Positions 37,820-47,258 of a stretch of 64,000 nucleotides of DNA are shown here, piece by piece. The stretch lies in contig NZ_CP097332.1 in NCBI RefSeq assembly GCF_023516435.1, positions 2,232,001-2,296,000 of the forward strand, given 5' to 3'. The stretch's first letter is position 1; every line of letters starts with the position of its first letter. The DNA is from Jatrophihabitans telluris. GTDB lineage: Bacteria; Actinomycetota; Actinomycetes; Mycobacteriales; Jatrophihabitantaceae. A program made the translations under genes and the position numbers. The notes under the pieces were generated by a model. That model was not told where the DNA came from and searched no databases. It was given only the letters and a program-made list of their open reading frames with translations.

Positions 37820-38677
37820 ATGCCTATCGAAACGTTTCCCCTGAGCGGGCCGATCAATCTTCAGGCCCGCTTCGCCCTCGGATCACTGTCCGTGCGAGCC
37901 GAGGACGGCCTGTCCGAGGCACGGGTCGAGGTGACGCCACGCGCTCCCCGCTCCTCCGTGCTCGACAGCGTCAGCGTCGCCATGCGTGGCCCGACCCTGA
38001 TGATTTCCGGACCGCGGCCTCGCGGGGGTTTGCTCGACCTCGCGGTGTTCGGTGGCCCGACTTCGGAAAGCGACGCCATCGACGTGGTCGCGGTCGTCCC
38101 GACCGGGACGGCCATGAAAGTCACCACGTTGAGCGCGACGGTCTCGGTCGCCGGCACCCTCGGCGGGGTCGACATCGCCGGACGAACCACCGAACTCAAC
38201 CTCGACGGAGCCGACGGTGACGTGCGGGTCCGCAGCGGCAACGGATCATCGACGCTGCACCGCGTGCGCGGCTCGGTCGAGATCCGGTCCGGGAGCAACG
38301 AGGTGGACATCACCGAGGTCAGCGGCGCAGTCGACATCGGCATAGGCACCGGCACGGCCCGGATCGGGCTCGCGCACGACGCGGTGAGACTGCGGTCGGG
38401 ATCGGGGGAACTCGTCATCGAGCAGGCTGATGGCGACGTCGATCTGACGACGGGCAGTGGGAGTCTGAGCGTCGGGATCGCCGCCGGTCATCAGGTGCGG
38501 CTGGATCTGCTGACCGGGCACGGGGAACTACGCACCGAGATGCCGGTGACCGATCAGCCCACGACCGCCGGGCTGGTCAAGGAGCCGTCCCGCCGGTCGA
38601 GCATTCGGGCCCGCACGGGCAACGGTGACATCACCGTTCGCCGGACCGCGCCCACTGCCGAGCAACCCGCTACCTGA
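37820..38677 (+). CDS. DUF4097 family beta-repeat protein
   Basis: A 285-residue protein rich in alternating beta strands, with recurring ...VRSGNGSS, ...IRSGSNEVDI, ...LRSGSGELVI, ...LTTGSGSLSV and ...RARTGNGDITV segments about 20-40 residues apart, typical of the DUF4097 (putative adhesin-like) right-handed beta helix. There is no signal peptide or membrane segment, so it appears cytoplasmic. A GGAG site precedes ATG 37820. It follows the ribbon-helix-helix gene and overlaps the converging ycaQ-like gene by 8 bp. Function is unknown. Confidence 0.82.
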   Translation: MPIETFPLSGPINLQARFALGSLSVRAEDGLSEARVEVTPRAPRSSVLDSVSVAMRGPTLMISGPRPRGGLLDLAVFGGPTSESDAIDVVAVVPTGTAMKVTTLSATVSVAGTLGGVDIAGRTTELNLDGADGDVRVRSGNGSSTLHRVRGSVEIRSGSNEVDITEVSGAVDIGIGTGTARIGLAHDAVRLRSGSGELVIEQADGDVDLTTGSGSLSVGIAAGHQVRLDLLTGHGELRTEMPVTDQPTTAGLVKEPSRRSSIRARTGNGDITVRRTAPTAEQPAT

Positions 38678-39911
38678 TGAAGCGGCTCAGCGGGCCGGCG
38701 AGGTCACCGATGCCGGCACTGACCACGTCGGCCAGCCCCAGCCAGTGGGCCAACTGCGCGAGTTCGGCCGCCAGGTGCTCAGCCACATAGCCTTCGTCCA
38801 CCCCTGGCTGCGCCCATACCGCCTGGACCCTGAGCGCGCCGACGGCTCGATCCGCCTTGAGGTCGACTCGGGCCACAATGGTGTCGCCGAGCAGGAAGGG
38901 CAGAACGTAGTAGCCGTAACGTCGGCTCGCCGCCGGCGTGTAGATCTCGATTCGGTAGTGGAAGTCGAACAGCCGCAGAGCCCGATCGCGGAACCAGATC
39001 AACGGGTCGAACGGACTCAGCAGAGCACGAGCGCTGACTGAACGCGGACGTCGCGCCGACGGCCACAGATACGCCGGCGGCTGCCAGCCCGCGACGGTGA
39101 CCGGAACGAGCTCGCCCGCCTCGACCAACTCGGCCACCCGCAGCTTCGAGTCGGTGCGGGGTAGCCGAAAGTAGTCCCCCAGATCCGGCTCGGTGGCAAC
39201 ACCGTAGGCGCGAGCGGCAATCCGTACGAGCTCGCGCTGCGCCTCCGGACGCGACAGGGTCGGCGCCGCGAGCACGTCGGCCGGAAGGATCCGTTCGATG
39301 AGGTCGTAGTGGCGCTCGAAATTGACCCGGCGGGCCGCCCCCACCTGACCGGTGAAGAAGAGGTACTCGAGCGCGACCTTGCCCTTGTGCCAGTTCCACA
39401 TCTGTCCCGGCGTTCGTGGGGAGCGCTCGATCCCGGTCTGCTTCGTGCGGATCGGACCCGACTCGGCGACCAGCCGGCGAACGTCGTCCACCAGTTCCGG
39501 GCGCTCAACCGCGATGCGCGCGATGCCGCCCCAGGCTTGCTGCTGCGGATCGTCCATGCGCCAGCGCAGCAGCGGGTACGTCGACAGTGGGATGAGCGAG
39601 GCTTCGTGCGCCCAGTACTCGATGTACTCGCGCGTGATGCGACCGGTGGTGTGCGCGGTCAACCGGTCGAGCACGTCGCGCTGGTACGGACCGATGCGCG
39701 AGTAGACCGGCAGGTAGTGGGAGCGGGAGAGCACGTTGACCGAGTCGAGTTGGAGTAGACCCATCGTGTCGACGGCCTTGCGGATGTGCCGCGCCGTGAC
39801 GGCCCCGGCGGGGCTCGGGGCCGCGAAGCCCTGAGCCGCCAGCGCGATCCGCCGCGCGGCCGCCGGGCTGAGGGTCGGGCCGGCCGCCGATCCCTGCGCC
39901 TTGGTAACCAT
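38670..39911 (-). CDS. Winged-helix DNA glycosylase, YcaQ/AlkZ-like (HTH_42)
   Basis: A 413-residue protein of the family that unhooks interstrand cross-links and removes bulky alkylated bases. The catalytic Gln-x-Asp motif of the YcaQ branch is visible in LLQLDSVNVLSRSHYLPVYSR (about 51-71), followed by YWAHEASLIPLSTYPLLRWR and later SPFDPLIWFRDRALRLFDF, all family hallmarks. ATG 39911 has a PafBC-type leaderless promoter directly upstream, consistent with a damage-response role. It converges on and overlaps the DUF4097 gene. Confidence 0.88.
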   Translation of the reverse strand: MVTKAQGSAAGPTLSPAAARRIALAAQGFAAPSPAGAVTARHIRKAVDTMGLLQLDSVNVLSRSHYLPVYSRIGPYQRDVLDRLTAHTTGRITREYIEYWAHEASLIPLSTYPLLRWRMDDPQQQAWGGIARIAVERPELVDDVRRLVAESGPIRTKQTGIERSPRTPGQMWNWHKGKVALEYLFFTGQVGAARRVNFERHYDLIERILPADVLAAPTLSRPEAQRELVRIAARAYGVATEPDLGDYFRLPRTDSKLRVAELVEAGELVPVTVAGWQPPAYLWPSARRPRSVSARALLSPFDPLIWFRDRALRLFDFHYRIEIYTPAASRRYGYYVLPFLLGDTIVARVDLKADRAVGALRVQAVWAQPGVDEGYVAEHLAAELAQLAHWLGLADVVSAGIGDLAGPLSRFIR

Positions 39912-39917
39912 CGGGCC

Positions 39918-39940
39918 ATTCGATCATGAGGATGCGACAA
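39918..39940 (-). promoter_or_regulatory. Candidate PafBC-type leaderless promoter of the ycaQ-like gene
   Basis: On the minus strand TTGTCG, 11 nt, TCGAAT, then 6 nt to ATG 39911. Geometry equals the lhr element; the -10 has C instead of A at position 2. Confidence 0.5.
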
Positions 39941-40010
39941 CCTTGGCAGCGCGCTGAGCCGTCCGGGCCGTCAGCGGCGGCGAACGGCCGCCCCATGACA
40001 GGATGGGCGA

Positions 40011-40625
40011 GTGACGGAGTTCCTCAAGCACATCGGCGAGCACGTCGGTGTATGGCTCTATGTCATCGCGGCGGGCCTGGCCTTCGCCGAGGCGGCGATC
40101 CTGGTCGGGTTGGTCCTACCGGGCGAAACGGCGCTACTGGTGGCGGGTTACTTCTGCCACGAGAAGGTGCTCAACGTGTGGGTGATGGTCCCCCTGGCCA
40201 TCGTCGCGGCGATCGCCGGTGACAGCGTGGGCTTCGAGTTCGGACGCAAGTTCGGTCCACGCATCCGCCGATCCCGCCTGGGTCGCTTCGTCGGCGAGCC
40301 GCGATGGCAGAACACCGACCAGTTCATCCACCGACACGGCGGAAAGGCTGTCCTGTTCGGGCGGCTGACCGCGGTCCTGCGGGCACTGACCCCGTCGATG
40401 GCGGGCATGAGTGGCATGCACTACCCCACCTTCCTCGCCTGGAACGCCACCGGCGGCATCTTGTGGGGAGGCGGCTGCGTGCTGCTGGGCTACGCCTTCG
40501 CGAGCGCCCTGCACCGCGTCGAGCAGTATCTGACCTGGGCTCCGCTGGCGGTGCTCGCCCTGGTGATCCTGGCCGCGATCGCCTTGCACATCCGGCGAAG
40601 GCGCCGTGAACGCGTCGCCGACTGA
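40011..40625 (+). CDS. DedA-family membrane protein
   Basis: A 204-residue integral membrane protein with about five hydrophobic segments. Family hallmarks are AEAAILVGLVLPGETALLVAG (about 27-47), the GDSVGFEFGRKFG block (about 70-82), the FHRHGGKAVLFGRLTAVLRALTPSMAGMSGM region (FGRLTAVLR core) and a closing WNATGGILWGGGCVLLGY. DedA proteins are implicated in lipid-carrier flipping and envelope homeostasis; the substrate is not known here. GTG 40011 has CAGGAT 6 nt upstream. It is followed by the Fpg-like gene on the same strand. Confidence 0.9.
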   Translation: MTEFLKHIGEHVGVWLYVIAAGLAFAEAAILVGLVLPGETALLVAGYFCHEKVLNVWVMVPLAIVAAIAGDSVGFEFGRKFGPRIRRSRLGRFVGEPRWQNTDQFIHRHGGKAVLFGRLTAVLRALTPSMAGMSGMHYPTFLAWNATGGILWGGGCVLLGYAFASALHRVEQYLTWAPLAVLALVILAAIALHIRRRRRERVAD

Positions 40626-40702
40626 ACTCGACGGCCTGGGGATTCGGCTCGGTCAGCCGGCCGGCCCACCGTGGCCCCCGGGCGGCACGGGATGGGGCGG
40701 TC

Positions 40703-41527
40703 GTGCCTGAACTACCCGAGGTCGAGACAGCTCGACTCGCGCTGGACAAGGCAGCGCTCAATCGCCGAATCGTCGATGTGGACGATCTCGACTCCTACGT
40801 CTGCCGTCCGCACTCCCCCGGCGACATCCGCTCGGCGTTGGTGGGCCGCCGGCTGGAGTCAGCGCACCGTCGTGGCAAGTCGCTGTGGTGCGAGACCTCG
40901 GGCGTGGGCCGGTCCCGGCACGCCGGACCCACCCTGGGCATCCACCTCGGCATGGCCGGACGGTTGTTCATCGACAGCACCGACGGCGAACTCGTCGAAG
41001 GCGGCGACCCGATCGTCACCCGTCGTTCCAGCACGCCGAATCCGGCCTGGGATCGCTTCACCGTCCACTTCGCCGACGGTGGGACGCTGCGGCTGTTCGA
41101 CAAGCGCCGACTGGGCCGGGTGCGCCTGGACCCTGATCTGAGCCAACTGGGGCCGGACGCGCTCGACATCGCCGCAGCCGATTTCGATCGGGCGATCGCC
41201 CGTGGCAGCGCGCCGATCAAAGCACGCCTGCTCGACCAATCCGCACTGGCCGGCGTCGGCAACCTTCTGGCCGACGAGGTGCTGTGGCAGGCGAAGGTGT
41301 CTCCGCAGCGGCCGGTGTCCGCACTGACGGCAGCCGAGCGCCGCCGGCTGTACCGGGCGCTGCGCGCGGGCGTCGCCGCCGCCGTCGAGAAGGGCGGCGT
41401 CCACACCGGCCGGATCATTCCGCACCGCCGGAAGGGTGATCACTGCCCGCGGTGTCACACCGAGATGACCCGGGCCACGGTCGGCGGCCGAACGACCTGG
41501 TGGTGCCCCAAGGAACAGGTGGCCTAG
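40703..41527 (+). CDS. Fpg/Nei-family DNA glycosylase with altered zinc finger
   Basis: A 274-residue base-excision glycosylase/AP lyase. The catalytic N-terminus PELPEVE is intact (Pro1, Glu2 after Met removal), as are the region LGIHLGMAGRL and the helix-two-turn-helix LLDQSALAGVGNLLADEVLW. The C-terminal zinc finger has CPRC and a third cysteine in WWCPKEQ, but the fourth position is Glu instead of Cys. This may mark a subfamily instead of a loss of function. It is a second Fpg/Nei enzyme beside the one after lhr. A MutM role in 8-oxoguanine repair is plausible, not proven. Confidence 0.88.
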   Translation: MPELPEVETARLALDKAALNRRIVDVDDLDSYVCRPHSPGDIRSALVGRRLESAHRRGKSLWCETSGVGRSRHAGPTLGIHLGMAGRLFIDSTDGELVEGGDPIVTRRSSTPNPAWDRFTVHFADGGTLRLFDKRRLGRVRLDPDLSQLGPDALDIAAADFDRAIARGSAPIKARLLDQSALAGVGNLLADEVLWQAKVSPQRPVSALTAAERRRLYRALRAGVAAAVEKGGVHTGRIIPHRRKGDHCPRCHTEMTRATVGGRTTWWCPKEQVA

Positions 41528-41575
41528 GCCGCACCCGTGAGCCAGTCGTCCGTCGGCCCTCCGTAGGCTGGCGGC

Positions 41576-42121
41576 GTGGCAGATGTGAGCGTGCGGCCGG
41601 CCGGCCCCGGCGACGTGACCGAGATTTCCCGGATCCAGGTCGAGACCTGGCGGCAGGGATACCAGGACGTCCTGCCCGCCCCGGTGCTGGCGGCACTCGA
41701 TCCGGCCGCGATCGCCGACGGATGGCGGGCAGCAGTGGCGAGCCCGCCCAGCCCGCGCCACCACGTCGTGATCGCCCAGGAGGGCGACTGGACGGTCGGT
41801 TTCGCGGCCTTCTCCCCCGATCCCGACGCCCTCGACGGAGACCCCGGGCCGGAGTCCACCGCCGCGATCAGCGTCTTGCTCGTGGAGCCCCGCTGGGGAC
41901 GGCGAGGTCACGGATCCCGGTTGCTGGCCGCGGTCGCGGACCTGGCCTCCGCCGACGGTGCTGATCGGCTCATCGCCTGGGTTCCGGCGGCCGACACCAG
42001 TTCGCTGCAGTTCTACCGATCGGCGGGTTGGGAGGCCGACGGGGTCCAGCGCAGTCTGGACACCGGGGCCGGAAGCATCAACGAGCTTCGCCTGCACGCG
42101 AGCCTGGGCGATCCGGCCTAG
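41576..42121 (+). CDS. GNAT-family N-acetyltransferase
   Basis: A 181-residue acetyltransferase: VRPAGPGDVTEISRIQVETW and RQGYQDVLPAPVLAAL at the start, DWTVGFAAFSPD in the core, the acetyl-CoA loop VEPRWGRRGHGSRLLAAV and a closing TSSLQFYRSAGWEADGVQR. GTG 41576 has TAGGCT (41564-41569) exactly 6 nt upstream, a clear leaderless arrangement. The substrate is unknown. It follows the Fpg-like gene after 48 bp but probably has its own promoter. Confidence 0.86.
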   Translation: MADVSVRPAGPGDVTEISRIQVETWRQGYQDVLPAPVLAALDPAAIADGWRAAVASPPSPRHHVVIAQEGDWTVGFAAFSPDPDALDGDPGPESTAAISVLLVEPRWGRRGHGSRLLAAVADLASADGADRLIAWVPAADTSSLQFYRSAGWEADGVQRSLDTGAGSINELRLHASLGDPA

Positions 42122-42146
42122 CCAACGGCGAAGCTAGGGTGAGCGG

Positions 42147-42806
42147 GTGACGTTCACGGGTATCCCGGCCGCAGCGCTGGACTTCTACGACGACCTCGAG
42201 ACCGACAACTCCAAGACTTTCTGGCTGGCCCACAAGAACGTCTACGACGAGGCGGTGAAGGCTCCGCTGGAGGCGCTGGCCAGCGAACTCACCGCCGAGT
42301 TCGGCACGCCGAAGTTCTTCCGGCCCTACCGTGACGTCCGCTTCTCCAAGGACAAGACGCCGTACAAGACACACCAGGGTGTCTACTTCAGCGAGTCCCG
42401 GCGGTACTTTCACGTCTCCGCGGCGGGGCTGTTCGTCGGTGGTGGCTACTTCGGCATGGAATCCGATCAGATCAACCGCTACCGGCGCGCGGTGGACGAC
42501 GACATTGCCTCGGCAGGGCTGGTCGATGCACTGGACAAGGCGCGCAAGGCCAAGCTCGAGGTGGGCGGCGATCAGCTCAGTCGGGTGCCCTCGGGCTACG
42601 ACAAGGGCCATCCGCGGGCCGAGCTCTTGCGGCACAAGGCGCTGACCCTACGCAAGGAGCTGGGCTTTCCGCCCTGGCTGCACTCGGCCCGAGCGAAGAG
42701 CGAGATCGTCAAAGCCTGGCGGAGCATGGGTCCGCTGGTCGAGTGGCTCGACGCCAACGTCGGCGCCTCGGACGCGGTCGGCGGACGCAGTCGCCGCGGG
42801 CAGTAG
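42147..42806 (+). CDS. DUF2461 domain-containing protein
   Basis: A 219-residue protein matching DUF2461: LDFYDDLETDNSKTFWLAHK at the start, FFRPYRDVRFSKDKTPYKTH (about 58-77), a central GGGYFGMESDQINRYRRAV and a C-terminal helical portion. It is soluble, without signal peptide. Function is not established for the family. GTG 42147 has TAGGGT (42135-42140) exactly 6 nt upstream, indicating a leaderless mRNA. It converges on dapB with a 12-bp gap. Confidence 0.9.
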   Translation: MTFTGIPAAALDFYDDLETDNSKTFWLAHKNVYDEAVKAPLEALASELTAEFGTPKFFRPYRDVRFSKDKTPYKTHQGVYFSESRRYFHVSAAGLFVGGGYFGMESDQINRYRRAVDDDIASAGLVDALDKARKAKLEVGGDQLSRVPSGYDKGHPRAELLRHKALTLRKELGFPPWLHSARAKSEIVKAWRSMGPLVEWLDANVGASDAVGGRSRRGQ

Positions 42807-42818
42807 GCCCGTTCTCGA

Positions 42819-43631
<813 letters not shown>

Positions 43632-44942
43632 TCACACCGCCGAGGCGAAGTGATCGGCGCCGAACGGCCCGACCACGGTGAGGCACCGGGGCCGGGACAA
43701 CAGTTCCTCGGCCAACGTGTTGACCTGCGCGCTGGTCACAGCCGCGACACCGGCCAACAACTCGTCCATCCCCAGCACGTCACCGAAGCTGAGTTCTGCC
43801 TTGCCGATGCGAGTCATCCTCGACCCGGAGTCCTCGAGCCCCAGGACCATGCCGCCGCGCAACTGACCCTTCGCCCGAGCGACCTCGTCCTCGCTGAGCC
43901 CGTTGAGGGCGACGTCGGCCAGGACACTGGTCATGATCGATACGACCTCGTCGGCTTTGCCGGGCTGGCATCCGGCGTAGAGGGCGAACAATCCGTCGCC
44001 GGCGTAGCCGGAGGAGAAACTGTAGGTGGAGTAGGCCAAGCCGCGCTGTTCGCGAATCTGCTGGAACAGCCGGGACGACATTCCGCCGCCGATGCCCGAG
44101 GACAGCACCCCGAGCACGAAGCGGCGCTCGTCGAAACGCGACAGGCCGGCGCCGCCGAGAATGATGTTCGCCTGCTCGGTGTCGTCCTTGACCACATGCA
44201 CCGGCGCCGAGGGCGCATGAGCGTGCGAACGGTCCGCGCGGATCGCCGGCGGGTCGGCCTGGCCGTCGAGGCGTCCGGCGAACGCGGTGCGAACCATTCG
44301 CACCACGTCGGCGTGATCGATGTTTCCCGCGATCGAGACGACCATCTCGCCCGGCCGGTACCGGCGAGCGTAGTAGCCGTGGATCTGGGTCCGGCTGAGG
44401 GTCTGAATCGAGTGCTCGGTACCCAGGATCGGTCGGCCCAGCGGCGAGTCGCCGAAGAGGGCCTCGGCGAACTCGTCGTGGACGAGGTCGGAGGGATCAT
44501 CGTCGCGCATGGCGATCTCCTCCAGCACGACCGTGCGCTCCACGTCCACGTCCGTCGCGGCGATAACCGCATTCAGGACGACGTCGGAGATCATCTCGAC
44601 GGCCAGGGGCAGTTCCTGATCGAGCACCGTTGCGTAGAAGCAGGTGTGCTCCTTCTCGGTGAAGGCGTTGAACTCCCCTCCTACCGCGTCCATGGCCGAG
44701 GCGATGTCGAGCGCGCTACGGGTCCGGGTGCCCTTGAAGAGCAGATGCTCGAGAAAGTGGCTGGTTCCAGCGACCGACGGAGCTTCGTCGCGCGAGCCGA
44801 CCGCCACCCAGATACCCACGCTCGCCGACCGCACGCCGGGCATGGCTTCGGTGATGATCCGCAGGCCACCGGGGAGCACAGTGCGTTTGATGACCCCGCC
44901 ACCGGAAGCGGGCAGCGTGCGGGTCGAGGCGCGAGAAGTCAC
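43632..44942 (-). CDS. M16-family zinc metallopeptidase
   Basis: A 436-residue single-unit M16 peptidase related to the processing-peptidase beta subunit. The inverted zinc motif HxxEH is present in HFLEHLLFKGT (about 62), with the distal glutamate in VVLEEIAMRDDD (about 139) and the C-terminal half carrying QIREQRGLAYSTYSF. GTG 44942 has TAGGCT (minus strand, 44949-44954) exactly 6 nt upstream, so it may be transcribed leaderless despite the nearby Rrf2 gene. In most actinobacteria it lies directly after pnp; here about 6.6 kb separates them. Confidence 0.93.
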   Translation of the reverse strand: MTSRASTRTLPASGGGVIKRTVLPGGLRIITEAMPGVRSASVGIWVAVGSRDEAPSVAGTSHFLEHLLFKGTRTRSALDIASAMDAVGGEFNAFTEKEHTCFYATVLDQELPLAVEMISDVVLNAVIAATDVDVERTVVLEEIAMRDDDPSDLVHDEFAEALFGDSPLGRPILGTEHSIQTLSRTQIHGYYARRYRPGEMVVSIAGNIDHADVVRMVRTAFAGRLDGQADPPAIRADRSHAHAPSAPVHVVKDDTEQANIILGGAGLSRFDERRFVLGVLSSGIGGGMSSRLFQQIREQRGLAYSTYSFSSGYAGDGLFALYAGCQPGKADEVVSIMTSVLADVALNGLSEDEVARAKGQLRGGMVLGLEDSGSRMTRIGKAELSFGDVLGMDELLAGVAAVTSAQVNTLAEELLSRPRCLTVVGPFGADHFASAV

Positions 44943-44976
44943 CCGGACAGCCTAGTGTCCGCCGGCTGGGCCGCGG

Positions 44977-45438
44977 TCAGGGCGTACGCCGGGCCCACGC
45001 GGAGGGATCGGCGATCATCTTCTTCACGTGGGCGGGCATCTTGCCGGTGAGCAACTGCTGCAACGATGTCTCGTCCAGGACCTTGCGCAGGCTCGCCCGC
45101 ACCGCCACCCAGAGTCCGGGCAGGTGTTCGGCAAGGCCGATGTAGTTCATCTCGTCCGGACGCAAACCTCGAACCTCGGCCAGCGGACCGTCCACGGCGC
45201 GGATGACGGACCCGATGGAAATCTCCGACGCCGGCCGCGCCAACGCGTAGCCACCGTCCGCGCCGCGCATGGAGCGCACGATTCCGGCCCGGCGAAGATC
45301 GCCGAGAATCGCCTCCACGAACTTGCGGGGAAGCTGCTGGTCGCCGACGATCACGTCGATCTTGACCAGGCCCGGAGCCCTGTCGGCCAGTTCGAGAAGT
45401 GCACGCACGGCGTAGTCGCTCTTCGCTGAGATCTCCAC
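44977..45438 (-). CDS. Rrf2-family transcriptional regulator, cysteine-free
   Basis: A 153-residue winged-helix regulator: MEISAKSDYAVRALLELA, then LPRKFVEAILGDLRRAGIVRS (recognition helix) and the wing RGADGGYALARPASEISIG. The three cysteines that bind Fe-S clusters in IscR/NsrR are absent; the protein has no cysteine at all. This is the CymR-like situation, where the family senses sulfur status through partner proteins. It lies 42 bp downstream of cysA on the same strand, so a role in regulating sulfate uptake is likely by inference. A candidate operator is upstream of the operon (49167-49190). Confidence 0.85.
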   Translation of the reverse strand: MEISAKSDYAVRALLELADRAPGLVKIDVIVGDQQLPRKFVEAILGDLRRAGIVRSMRGADGGYALARPASEISIGSVIRAVDGPLAEVRGLRPDEMNYIGLAEHLPGLWVAVRASLRKVLDETSLQQLLTGKMPAHVKKMIADPSAWARRTP

Positions 45439-45480
45439 GCGCGCATTGTCCCAAATTCCGACGGGATTCGGGGGATTCGC

Positions 45481-46443
45481 TCAGGACGCGGCGACCAACG
45501 TCGACGCGCGGGACGCGGGCCGCAACCAGACGGCGCTGCCCTCGGCCAGTTCCAATGCCTCGGCCTGCCCGCGGGTCAGCTGCACCCAGGGGGCGGAATC
45601 GCCGGCGTCGAACTCGGCCCGGACCTCGAAACCGATGCGCTGCAGTCGCGTGATGGTCGCCTGCACACTGCCGACGTGGTCTGCGGTGAGGACCTCGATG
45701 TCGTGCGGACGCACCAATCGACCGTGCAGCTGTGTGACCGGCCCGAGGAATCCCATGACGAAGTCGTTCACGGGGTGGTCGTAGAGGTCGTTGGGACTGC
45801 CGACCTGTTCGATCCGCCCGTGATTGATCACCACGAGGGCGTCGCTGACCTCCAGGGCCTCCTCCTGGTCGTGGGTGACGAAGACGGTCGTGACCTTGAC
45901 CTCGTCGTGCAGGCGCCGCAGCCAGTCCCGCAATTCCTTGCGTACGTTGGCGTCCAGCGCGCCGAACGGTTCGTCGAGGAGCAGAACCTGGGGCTCGACG
46001 GCCAAGGCGCGGGCCAACGCCATCCGCTGCCGCTGGCCACCGGACAGTTGAGCGGGAAGCCGGTCGGCGAAGTTCTCCAGGTGAACGAGCTCGAGCAGCT
46101 CGGTGACGCGACGGCGAACCTCGGCCTTCGGGCGCTTACGAATCTCCAGCCCGAAGGCGACGTTGCGGTACACGGACAGGTGCTTGAACGCCGCGTAGTG
46201 CTGGAAGACGAAACCGACGTTGCGGCGCTGGGCGGGCAGGCCGGTGGCCTCCCGGCCGTCGATCACGACCCGGCCCTCGTCAGCTGATTCCAAACCGCCG
46301 ATGATGCGTAGCAACGTGGACTTACCGCCGCCGCTGGGACCGAGCAGCGCGGTCAGCTGTCCGCTCGGCACGTCCAGATCGATGTTGTCCAGCGCGAGGA
46401 AACTGCCGAAACGCTTGGTGATGCCAGTTGCCGTGATACCCAT
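45481..46443 (-). CDS. cysA: Sulfate/thiosulfate ABC transporter, ATPase subunit
   Basis: Energises sulfate import. The 320-residue product has Walker [10 protein letters not shown] (about 34-42), the CysA-typical Q-loop [16 protein letters not shown], signature [15 protein letters not shown], Walker [13 protein letters not shown] and the switch histidine in [11 protein letters not shown]. After residue 235 a TOBE-like domain ([19 protein letters not shown]) follows. Its start codon shares a base with the cysW stop, so the genes are translationally coupled. Confidence 0.94.
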   Translation of the reverse strand: MGITATGITKRFGSFLALDNIDLDVPSGQLTALLGPSGGGKSTLLRIIGGLESADEGRVVIDGREATGLPAQRRNVGFVFQHYAAFKHLSVYRNVAFGLEIRKRPKAEVRRRVTELLELVHLENFADRLPAQLSGGQRQRMALARALAVEPQVLLLDEPFGALDANVRKELRDWLRRLHDEVKVTTVFVTHDQEEALEVSDALVVINHGRIEQVGSPNDLYDHPVNDFVMGFLGPVTQLHGRLVRPHDIEVLTADHVGSVQATITRLQRIGFEVRAEFDAGDSAPWVQLTRGQAEALELAEGSAVWLRPASRASTLVAAS

Positions 46444-47258
46444 CAGGCACCCTCCTTGGGACGCAGGAACGAGATCGCCTGGATGGCCAGGGCGGCAACG
46501 AGGATGAGCACGACCGCCAGCTGATAGGCGCCCGTCTCGAGCTGCTCGGCGTGCTGGTCCACGAGCAGGGTCACCGTCTGGGTGCGTCCGGTTACGTTGC
46601 CCGAGACGACCTTGACGGCACCGAACTCACCGATCGAGCGGGCGATGCCGAGGACGATGCCATAGGCCAGGGCCCACTTGATGGTCGGCAGCGTGATCCG
46701 GACGAAGCGCTGCCATCCGTTGGCACCGAGCGAGCGGGCCGCTTCCTCCTGCTCCACTCCGGTTTCCTCCAGCACCGGTAGCACCTCGCGAACAACCAGC
46801 GGCAGCGCGACGAAGGTGGTGGCGAGGATCATGCCTGGCGTGGCGAAGATGATCTGCAAGCCGGCGCTGCGCAGGTCGGGCCCGAACCACCCGGTGCGGA
46901 AGCCGAAGACGAGAACGAGGGCCAGCCCGACGACGATCGGCGAGACGGAGACCGGGAGGTCGATCAGGACGTTCAGAATGCGCTTGCCGCGAAAGCGGAA
47001 TCGCGCCAGCAGGAGGGCCATCCCGACCCCGAAGACGGTGTTGATGACGACGGCTGATCCGGCTACCACCGCGGTCAATTGATAGGCATGGACAGAATCC
47101 GCAGCCGTCAGTGTCTCGGTAAAGGCCGACCAGCCCTGCTCGATCGTGCGCCAGAAGACCAGCCCGACGGGGACCGCGACCAGAGCGAGCACATAGACCA
47201 CGGCAACCATCCGCAGTCCCCACCGCGCCCGGGTCGACTTCACCAACTGGTCAGCCAC
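46443..47258 (-). CDS. cysW: Sulfate ABC transporter permease CysW
   Basis: A 271-residue membrane permease with about six transmembrane helices and the EAA loop [20 protein letters not shown] (about 175-194) that docks onto Cys[21 protein letters not shown] and [16 protein letters not shown] are typical of CysW. It overlaps cysT by 8 bp and cysA by 1 bp. Confidence 0.92.
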   Translation of the reverse strand: MADQLVKSTRARWGLRMVAVVYVLALVAVPVGLVFWRTIEQGWSAFTETLTAADSVHAYQLTAVVAGSAVVINTVFGVGMALLLARFRFRGKRILNVLIDLPVSVSPIVVGLALVLVFGFRTGWFGPDLRSAGLQIIFATPGMILATTFVALPLVVREVLPVLEETGVEQEEAARSLGANGWQRFVRITLPTIKWALAYGIVLGIARSIGEFGAVKVVSGNVTGRTQTVTLLVDQHAEQLETGAYQLAVVLILVAALAIQAISFLRPKEGA

